From: Gammaproteobacteria bacterium
GTDB lineage: Bacteria; Pseudomonadota; Gammaproteobacteria; Tenderiales; Tenderiaceae
NCBI GenBank assembly: GCA_016200485.1
Contig: JACQEP010000013.1
Location: 1 to 64,000 of the forward strand
Length of the DNA: 64,000 nucleotides
Direction: 5' to 3'
The notes beneath the pieces were generated by a model. It worked only from the letters and a program-made list of their open reading frames with translations, had not been told where the DNA came from and did no database searches. The first letter of the stretch is position 1. Each line of letters begins with the position of its first letter. Positions 57,010 through 64,000 of the stretch are shown here, piece by piece. The position numbers and the translations under genes were made by a program.

Positions 57010-57169
57010 ATTGAAAAATGTGCAGCTCTCTTTCAACCACCCAATGGTTGAGAGGGAGTCGGGATCGGGCCGTTTGACTGGGCAAATATAATGTGCGACG
57101 GGCTTGTTTTTTATGGCCTAAAATCCGCTAAGTCCGTTTCTTACTCAGTGCGAGTGAGTCCACTGCAAA

Positions 57170-57589
57170 TCACTGACCACAATATTCCTTGATCCGCTTT
57201 TGTTCCTCGGCAAGATGAGCGCGGCGTTCTTCTTCAGTAATCCGTCGCAGCGTCCCATCGGGTTCTTTAACGCTTACCCGAGGATGACTCGCCAATCCAG
57301 TGAAGCGTTCACTGGCCCGCCGGCAGGCTTCTGTACGAGCCGACTCTTCCCGCGCCCGGCTTTCTTGTTCCTTTGCCTTGTTATCCCGTAATTGCTGTGA
57401 CTGTTCCTGTGATTTCAGCAATTCCTTAAGCTGAGTTTCCATCTGCGGATCGGGTGTTGGAGCACTGGATTGAAATATCTGTTCAGCGTGCCCGTTGGCA
57501 GACTGCGTTTCGGAATAATGGGTAGTGCCATCTTTATCCACCCACCTATAGACAGCACTGTGAGCCACTGGCGATGACATCAAGAGCAC
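57170..57589 (-). CDS. DUF4124 domain protein (start disrupted or non-standard)
   Basis: DUF4124 proteins are small exported proteins of unknown role in gammaproteobacteria. The frame has AVYRWVDKDGTTHYSETQ (the DUF4124 motif), then a Q/E/R-rich coiled-coil-like stretch and a conserved-looking end with EEERRAHLAEEQKRI. The export signal ILVTLVLLMSSPVAHSA is in frame, but a TGA lies before it and only GTG (57589) or ATG (57580) starts are left, giving too short a signal. The ATG at 57614 is one base out of frame; removing one A would give a normal signal peptide. It may be frameshifted. Confidence 0.75.
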   Translation of the reverse strand: MLLMSSPVAHSAVYRWVDKDGTTHYSETQSANGHAEQIFQSSAPTPDPQMETQLKELLKSQEQSQQLRDNKAKEQESRAREESARTEACRRASERFTGLASHPRVSVKEPDGTLRRITEEERRAHLAEEQKRIKEYCGQ

Positions 57590-57807
57590 GAGCGTGACTA
57601 AAATAGTTATTCATAAGACAAATTTAAGCTGATCCTATATAAGCACCCTTGCTAAAAAAACACTCACTATCTTCGTGGCAGATACTTCTTATTTACACAA
57701 TAACAAACAATGACAATCTTTGTCAGCTCGCCTTAACGTAAATGGATTAAAAGATAACCAACTGAATAAACGAATACTTTCTGAAAAGATTATTCCCTAC
57801 ACCCAAC

Positions 57808-57841
57808 AAAAAAGCCCAAGGATTTGACCTTGGGCTTTTTT
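57808..57841 (-). terminator. Bidirectional terminator after purA
   Basis: AAAAAAGCCCAAGG and CCTTGGGCTTTTTT form a long perfect stem with T tracts on both strands, 25 bases past the purA stop. Confidence 0.9.
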
Positions 57842-57865
57842 GCTATTTCAATTTATTCAAACCTA

Positions 57866-59200
<1,335 letters not shown>

Positions 59201-59221
59201 TCAAAATCCAATTCAAAATCT

Positions 59222-59342
59222 AACGCGGAGACGCAAAGACGCGGAGGAAACCAGGGAACCCCTGATTAATTTAGAGATTCCTTAAAAGACTCCGCCACGA
59301 TAATTTTATTATCACCTTTGCACCTCCGCGTCTCCGCGTTGG
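59222..59342. repeat. Long inverted repeat between hisZ and purA
   Basis: AACGCGGAGACGC at 59222 and CTCCGCGTCTCCGCGTT ending at 59341 are inverted copies about 90 bases apart, each with further internal GCGGAG units. Similar CGCAGAG-type units are dispersed in many bacterial genomes. In an hisZ-purA transcript they would form a large hairpin. Confidence 0.6.
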
Positions 59343-59363
59343 ATTTTTAGTTAATCTCGCCTG

Positions 59364-60560
59364 CTAAATCGCCACCACTTCCCAGCGCCCTTTGCGTAAT
59401 TCAAGGCGGCGATCACATCCCATTTCGTCCAGGGTGCCTCCCTGCCCCGGCAGGGCACAAATCACCCGCTCACCTTGGGCGCGCAGTGCGTCGATTCGCT
59501 GACCAAGGGCTGCGTCATCCACTGCGGGCGCGAGTATACCCTTAATTGGGGCAGCTGCCACCTGGCTGATCTGAATCAAGGTCTTAAGATCGGTACTAAA
59601 GCCGGTCGCGGGACGGGCCCGACCAAAGCAACGGCCAATGGCATCGTAACGACCGCCACGGGCCACTTCCTGGCCATGGCCGGGGACAAAAGCGGCGAAC
59701 ACCACTCCGGTCTGATAACGATAACCACGCAATTCGGCCAGATCGAAATACAACGGCAAACCATGGAGATGACGCTTGGCCAGCGCTGTAATTTGGCATA
59801 GGTTATCCAAAGCGGCACCGACACCCTCACCGACACCGCTCAATATTTTTTTTGCTTCGGTCAGTACCGTCTCGTCACCATTCAAATCGACCAGTGATAA
59901 CAGATGCTGGCGTGCCTTGGCAGCAATCTTCCAATCACGCAGATATTCTTCAATTTGCGGTCTGGACTTGCGTTGCAACGCCTCGAACATCGCGACTTCT
60001 TGTTCTTGCGTTAGTCCCGCTTCTTGCACCAGACCACGATAGATCCCAACATGTCCAAGATCGATATGCGTATGCTGGATACCTGCCACGCGCAATGCTT
60101 CCACCATCAAGCGCAGCACTTCGACATCACTCTCAATTCCCGAGTGCCCATAAAGTTCTGCGCCAACTTGCAAAGGCGCGCGTGAACGGCTGAGTCCATT
60201 GGGACGGGTGTGCAGAACTTGGCCCAAATAACACAAACGCGTGGGTGCTTCACGCTTCAGTACATGGGCATCAATGCGGGCGACTTGAGGTGTCATATCA
60301 GCCCGAATCCCGATTAAACGCCCGGTCATCTGATCAATGAGCTTGAATGTCTGCAAATCCAGATCGCGACCAGTACCGACCTGCAGCGATTCGATATACT
60401 CGATCAACGGCGGCATGACCAGGTCATAGCCCCAGCGATCAAATAAATCGAGCAACTGGCGGCTCAAAGATTCCAAATGCCGTGCTTGTGCCGGCAACAA
60501 TTCAAAGATACCCTCTGGCAACAGCCAGCGGGCATAATCCGATTTAATCCGTTTTTCCAT
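59364..60560 (-). CDS. hisZ: ATP phosphoribosyltransferase regulatory subunit HisZ
   Basis: HisZ is a paralogue of histidyl-tRNA synthetase that forms a complex with short HisG and is needed for the first step of histidine synthesis. The 398 residues have the class II core (RWLLPEGIFELLPAQ, then IGIRADMTPQVARIDAH) but lack the tRNA synthetase anticodon domain and the histidine-binding set, ending in a short GQGGTLDEMGCDRRLEL tail. It implies a short-form HisG elsewhere in the genome. Confidence 0.95.
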   Translation of the reverse strand: MEKRIKSDYARWLLPEGIFELLPAQARHLESLSRQLLDLFDRWGYDLVMPPLIEYIESLQVGTGRDLDLQTFKLIDQMTGRLIGIRADMTPQVARIDAHVLKREAPTRLCYLGQVLHTRPNGLSRSRAPLQVGAELYGHSGIESDVEVLRLMVEALRVAGIQHTHIDLGHVGIYRGLVQEAGLTQEQEVAMFEALQRKSRPQIEEYLRDWKIAAKARQHLLSLVDLNGDETVLTEAKKILSGVGEGVGAALDNLCQITALAKRHLHGLPLYFDLAELRGYRYQTGVVFAAFVPGHGQEVARGGRYDAIGRCFGRARPATGFSTDLKTLIQISQVAAAPIKGILAPAVDDAALGQRIDALRAQGERVICALPGQGGTLDEMGCDRRLELRKGRWEVVAI

Positions 60561-60566
60561 TTTATT

Positions 60567-60755
60567 TCAGCGCACCAGATACAAAAGTACAATTCCTGCC
60601 ACCATACTCAGCAGCCCAGCCCAACGCAGTGTCTTGTCATCCATGTGCGCGATTTGGGCAAAGACCCGGCGCATACTTTGCGGGGATAAAAAGGGCATCA
60701 TGCCCTCTATCACCATCACGAGCGCCAGAGCGGCCCAAAAATCCTGCCATAGCAT
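60567..60755 (-). CDS. DUF2065 family small membrane protein (YjeT type)
   Basis: A 62-residue protein with two membrane segments (about 7-23 and 44-60) and the conserved parts LVMVIEGMMPFLSP and RWAGLLSMVAGIVLLYLVR. This family of unknown function is regularly found between hflC and hisZ or purA. It starts 98 bases after hflC, behind a terminator-like hairpin. Confidence 0.92.
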   Translation of the reverse strand: MLWQDFWAALALVMVIEGMMPFLSPQSMRRVFAQIAHMDDKTLRWAGLLSMVAGIVLLYLVR

Positions 60756-60777
60756 CTTACGCTAAGACCTCTGACAC

Positions 60778-60813
60778 AAAAAAAGCGGGCATCACACTGG
60801 TGTGTCATGCCCG
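60778..60813 (-). terminator. Terminator after hflC
   Basis: On the minus strand CGGGCAT and ATGCCCG with an inner ACAC/GTGT pairing form a stem, followed by seven Ts, 40 bases past the hflC stop. Confidence 0.85.
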
Positions 60814-60853
60814 GCCAAGTTTCTAATATCCAATCCGTCCAATCGCGCCGCGC

Positions 60854-61729
60854 TTATTTGCGGCCTTCACTATCGCCAAAATAACGGAAGAAATCGGTAT
60901 TCGGCTGGATCACCATCAGATCTTTCTTGTTCTTGAACGATTCCTTGTACGCCGTCAAACTGCGGTAGAAAGAATAAAATTCCGCATCCTTCTGGAATGC
61001 TTTGGCGTAAATCTGCGACGCCGTGGCATCACCCAAACCCCGCAATTGCTCGGACTCGCGATAGGCCTCGGCCAAAATCACCGTCCGCTGCCGATCGGCA
61101 TCGGCACGAATTCTTTCCGCTGCTTCAGCACCCTTGGACCGCAGATCCTTCGCCACACGCGTCCGATCCGATTCCATACGTCTATACACCGAATCACTGA
61201 CCGTACCCTTGAGATCAATACGCTTGATGCGCACATCGACCACCTCCATACCGAAGTCTCTAACCTGCTTGTCGGCGCTGGCAGCAAGAATCTTCATGAT
61301 CTCGGCCCGTTCTCCGGAAACCACCTCTTGAATCGTGCGCTTGGCAAACTCACCCCGTAAACCGTCTTTCATGATTTGCGACAGGCGCTGATTGGCCAGC
61401 GCTTCGCTGCCACCCATTGCCGTGTAATATCGTCCCACGTCACTGATTCGCCATTTTACGAACGAATCCACCACCACATTTTTCTTTTCAGCGGTCAGGA
61501 ATGACTCAGGCTCGGCATCCATGGTCAACACCCGACTGTCGAACTTGCGTACGGTTTGCACCAGTGGAATGCGGAAATACATGCCAGGTTTGATATCCGT
61601 GCGTTGGATCTTACCCAGTTGCAACAGGATCACTTTCTCACGTTCATCGACCGTAAAAAATGAGAACAACAAAATGATGAGAACGACTACCGTCGAAACG
61701 ATAATGGTTAGGCTCTTAGTCTGGTCCAT
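60854..61729 (-). CDS. hflC: HflC, modulator of FtsH protease
   Basis: HflC with HflK forms a large periplasmic cage around FtsH in the inner membrane and restrains its proteolysis. The 291 residues have an N-terminal membrane segment (about 7-27), the SPFH/band 7 domain (VDEREKVILLQLGKI) and a long helical region with SKGAEAAERIRADADRQRTVILAEA. It begins two bases after hflK. Confidence 0.96.
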   Translation of the reverse strand: MDQTKSLTIIVSTVVVLIILLFSFFTVDEREKVILLQLGKIQRTDIKPGMYFRIPLVQTVRKFDSRVLTMDAEPESFLTAEKKNVVVDSFVKWRISDVGRYYTAMGGSEALANQRLSQIMKDGLRGEFAKRTIQEVVSGERAEIMKILAASADKQVRDFGMEVVDVRIKRIDLKGTVSDSVYRRMESDRTRVAKDLRSKGAEAAERIRADADRQRTVILAEAYRESEQLRGLGDATASQIYAKAFQKDAEFYSFYRSLTAYKESFKNKKDLMVIQPNTDFFRYFGDSEGRK

Positions 61730-61731
61730 AA

Positions 61732-62940
61732 TTATCTCTCCCGCTCCCGGCTGCGCGTATCACGCTCAGCTGGCGTAGCCAGTTTTGCCGCTGGCGCCGC
61801 TTCGGGCGTTGCCGTTGACGCTGGCTGCTGTGGTACCGGCATGCCAGACTGTTCCATTATCCGATCCAAGGGCAGATAGATCATGTTGTTACCACCTTTG
61901 ACATCGACCATGACCTTGGAAGACTTGGATAACACTTCTTCCAACGCCTCAAGATACATGCGCTCCCGCGTCACGCGTGGTGCCTTTTTGTATTCATTGA
62001 CAACACGGTCGAAACGAGAGGCTTCACCCTCGGCCTTGGCAATGACTTCAGATTTGTATGCTTGCGCCTCTTCAATCAAACGTGCCGCGCCACCGCGCGC
62101 CCTTGGCAATATATCGTTTGAATAGGCTTCAGCCTCGTTAATCTGACGCTGTTCATCTTCACGCGCTTTGACGGCATCATCAAATGCGTGCTGCACTTCA
62201 TCCGGCGGCTGAGCATCCTGCATGTTGACACTCGTCACCAATAACCCAGTCTGATAGTGATCCAGTATATGCTGGGTCAGTGCCTGAATCCGGGCCACGA
62301 TGTCACTACGCCCTTCCGTCAATACAAAATCCATTTTGTTCTGCCCGACCACTTCGCGCACTGCACTTTCGGTCGCTTCACGCAAGGTCAGATCAGGATC
62401 TTTGACATTAAAAAGATAATCATTGGCTGACTTGACCCGATATTGAACCGCGAACTGGACATCGATAATGTTTTCATCGCGCGTCAGCATCAAGGATTCC
62501 GACGGCATGGGTGTCGTCTTGCCACCCTCACCGCTGGAACGGAAACCAATCTCAACGTTTCGACTCTTGTCGACATCCACCCGTTCAACACGCTCCAGCG
62601 GCCGTGGCATACGCAAAGTCATGCCAGGCTCCAAAGTGGCAACATACTGGCCAAAGCGCAGCACAACACCTCGTTCAGCGGGCTGAATGATATAGACCAT
62701 GTCGTAGATCAGCCACAGACCCACAACCAGAAGGATAACCCCCCCGATGCCTGCGCTACCGCCGCCTAAAGGAGAGCGGCCACCACCGGTGTCACCCTGC
62801 CTCCCCTTACCACCAAACAAGCCATCCAACTTGCGGCGTATATTGCGGACCACTTCATCCAGATCCGGCGGACCCGATTTCTTGCTCCGGTTGCCCCATG
62901 GATCGTTATCCTTGGAACCCCCTGGCTCATTCCAAGCCAT
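61732..62940 (-). CDS. hflK: HflK, modulator of FtsH protease
   Basis: HflK is the partner of HflC. The 402 residues start MAWNEPGGSKDNDPWG like the E. coli protein, then a Gly-rich stretch, one membrane segment near 69-88 (GGVILLVVGLWLIYDMVYII), the SPFH domain (AERGVVLRFGQYVAT) and a long helical part with EAQAYKSEVIAKAEGEASRF. I chose the ATG at 62940 because GGAG lies six bases before it; four further codons are open upstream. Confidence 0.96.
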   Translation of the reverse strand: MAWNEPGGSKDNDPWGNRSKKSGPPDLDEVVRNIRRKLDGLFGGKGRQGDTGGGRSPLGGGSAGIGGVILLVVGLWLIYDMVYIIQPAERGVVLRFGQYVATLEPGMTLRMPRPLERVERVDVDKSRNVEIGFRSSGEGGKTTPMPSESLMLTRDENIIDVQFAVQYRVKSANDYLFNVKDPDLTLREATESAVREVVGQNKMDFVLTEGRSDIVARIQALTQHILDHYQTGLLVTSVNMQDAQPPDEVQHAFDDAVKAREDEQRQINEAEAYSNDILPRARGGAARLIEEAQAYKSEVIAKAEGEASRFDRVVNEYKKAPRVTRERMYLEALEEVLSKSSKVMVDVKGGNNMIYLPLDRIMEQSGMPVPQQPASTATPEAAPAAKLATPAERDTRSRERER

Positions 62941-63054
62941 TCGCTTCTCCAATCAATAAATTTAAGCAGTTACGCATCAACCAGCCACTCCCGGCCAGAA
63001 CCTCTAATTCTAAAAAGCTTGAACAAGCACCGCAAGGCAATTATTCAGAAAAGA

Positions 63055-64000
63055 TTAGGCTACGTCCCGTTCCGATTCACATTGGCACCCCGGTTCGGAC
63101 GCCAAGGCCTCGATCTGACGCGGCCACAACATCACTTCCAGCAGCCAATCCCCATTTTCAGCCTGCTGCTCGGACTTCACCGCACCTTGCTGAAACAACA
63201 CTGCCCGCAGCCGCCCTGCCTCCGGGGCCAATCTTAGCTGGTACAGACGACGACGGCGCACTTGGCCATAGCCCTGGTCCTCACCTCGGGCCTGAGCCGC
63301 AATCACCTGCAAATACTCAGTAATTGCCTCACGTAATAGATCAAGTCCGGCCCCTGTCCGTGCCGACACCCAAACCCTCAAAGGCCGGCCATCATCAGCC
63401 CGATCCAGGTGCGGCTCCACTCCTTCCACCAGATCGATCTTGTTATAAACCTCCAACTGGGGCAAGGACTCGGCACCCACTTCCTGCAACACCTTATTCA
63501 CTTCATCAATCCGTGATTGACGCTGCTCGTCCCCGGCATCAATCACGTGCAGTAACAAAGACGCCGCTTCGGTCTCTTCCAAGGTCGACCGAAACGCAGC
63601 CACTACACTGTGCGGTAAATGGCGGATGAATCCTACTGTATCAATTAATACCACATCGCCCTCGGTGGCCAGCTCCAGTTTACGCAGTGTTGGATCCAAT
63701 GTCGCAAACAATTGATTCGCAACGTAGACATCCGCACGGGTCAACGCATTGAAGAGCGTCGACTTGCCGGCATTGGTATAACCCACCAGCGACACTGTGT
63801 TGACATCGGATTTACGCCGGGCACGCCGCCGATCCTCACGCTGACGACGGACTTTTTCCAAATGTTTGTTCAGTTGTTTAATGCGTTCGCCAATTAAACG
63901 GCGGTCAGATTCAAGCTGCGTTTCACCGGGGCCCCGCAGACCAATCCCCCCTTTTTGCCGCTCCAAGTGTGTCCAGCCACGCACCAGTCGCGTCGATAAG
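63055..64000 (-). CDS. hflX: GTPase HflX (5' end outside the window)
   Basis: HflX is a ribosome-splitting GTPase active in heat stress. The visible 315 codons run from the end of the N-terminal HflX domain (TRLVRGWTHLERQKGGIGLRGPGETQLE in pieces) through a basic linker helix to the G domain with GYTNAGKSTLFNALT, DTVGFIRHLPH and YNKIDLV, and a C-terminal beta domain. It precedes hflK with a 114-base gap. hfq would be expected upstream, beyond the edge. Confidence 0.95.
   Translation of the reverse strand, partial: LSTRLVRGWTHLERQKGGIGLRGPGETQLESDRRLIGERIKQLNKHLEKVRRQREDRRRARRKSDVNTVSLVGYTNAGKSTLFNALTRADVYVANQLFATLDPTLRKLELATEGDVVLIDTVGFIRHLPHSVVAAFRSTLEETEAASLLLHVIDAGDEQRQSRIDEVNKVLQEVGAESLPQLEVYNKIDLVEGVEPHLDRADDGRPLRVWVSARTGAGLDLLREAITEYLQVIAAQARGEDQGYGQVRRRRLYQLRLAPEAGRLRAVLFQQGAVKSEQQAENGDWLLEVMLWPRQIEALASEPGCQCESERDVA

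Larger units (their letters stand above)
56333..57169. other. Gene-poor stretch with fragments of three transposase families
   Basis: About 840 bases without an intact gene. From left to right on the map: an IS91-like tail (56384-56547, minus), an unidentified stretch near 56560-56690, an IS200/IS605-like tail with a palindromic end (about 56700-56855, minus) and an IS3 orfA start (56914-57009, plus). Such layered debris marks a spot of repeated insertion and decay at the right edge of the island. Confidence 0.6.

Noticed and set aside
48147-57169. A second copy of the tRNA-Leu 3' end as an island attachment site
   Set aside because: I looked for a repeat of the CTCCTCGGCACCA end on the right side and saw none, so integration at the tRNA is not proven.

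Overview
The window is a stretch of chromosome from a gammaproteobacterium that is not an enteric. The evidence is the gene order: rpsF-priB-rpsR-rplI-dnaB-alr; hflX-hflK-hflC-DUF2065-hisZ-purA; rpoE-rseA-rseB-rseC-degP with lepA-lepB-rnc-era-recO-pdxJ-acpS; and initiator tRNA-rimP-nusA-infB-rbfA-truB-rpsO-pnp. Succinate dehydrogenase, SdhE and YgfZ point to a respiring cell. The species cannot be named from the sequence alone. No rRNA genes or CRISPR arrays were seen.

Layout. 1-1670: the 3' end of an IS110-type transposase, a beta-lactamase-fold serine hydrolase and dispersed repeats. 1671-10195: translation and RNA-turnover cluster (pnp, rpsO, truB, rbfA, infB, nusA, rimP), with the initiator tRNA-Met at 10908-10984. 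11075-17644: acpS, pdxJ, recO, era, rnc, DUF4845, lepB, lepA. 17802-21939: the envelope-stress operon rpoE-rseABC-degP. 22089-24390: nadB, with ygfX and sdhE facing it. 24490-27686: sdhCDAB. 27804-30612: ygfZ and two tandem HDOD genes. 30620-36079: lysS, prfB (programmed frameshift), recJ and a conserved gene of unknown function. 36225-37836: two orphan genes, one behind a good sigma-54 promoter match. 37957-43036: the rpsF-to-alr operon. 43560-44705: a Crp/Fnr regulator and a DUF2892 membrane protein. 44804-47937: rlmB and rnr. 48060-48146: tRNA-Leu(CAG). 48147-57170: an accessory region. 57170-64000: a DUF4124 gene, purA, hisZ, DUF2065, hflC, hflK and hflX (cut by the window edge).

The accessory region at about 48.1-57.2 kb is the most distinctive part. 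It lies between rnr/tRNA-Leu and purA, which are close neighbours in many gammaproteobacteria. It starts with a tRNA gene and a decayed radC fragment and ends with pieces of three different transposase families. It carries a complete, overlapping Mrp-type Na+/H+ antiporter operon (mnhA-G), a Ca2+/Na+ exchanger and a PsiE-family protein. Its base composition is visibly richer in G+C than the core genes. I read it as an acquired salt/pH-homeostasis module.

Most genes outside that region are ordinary housekeeping genes. Points worth a second look there are a predicted sigma-54 promoter before a small protein with a flagellin-tail-like end, an initiator tRNA with a U1-U72 mismatch, likely one-base disruptions at the starts of an HDOD gene and a DUF4124 gene, a palindrome in the rpoE-nadB spacer, and a Crp/Fnr-DUF2892 pair. 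I did not find a clearly novel multi-gene system.
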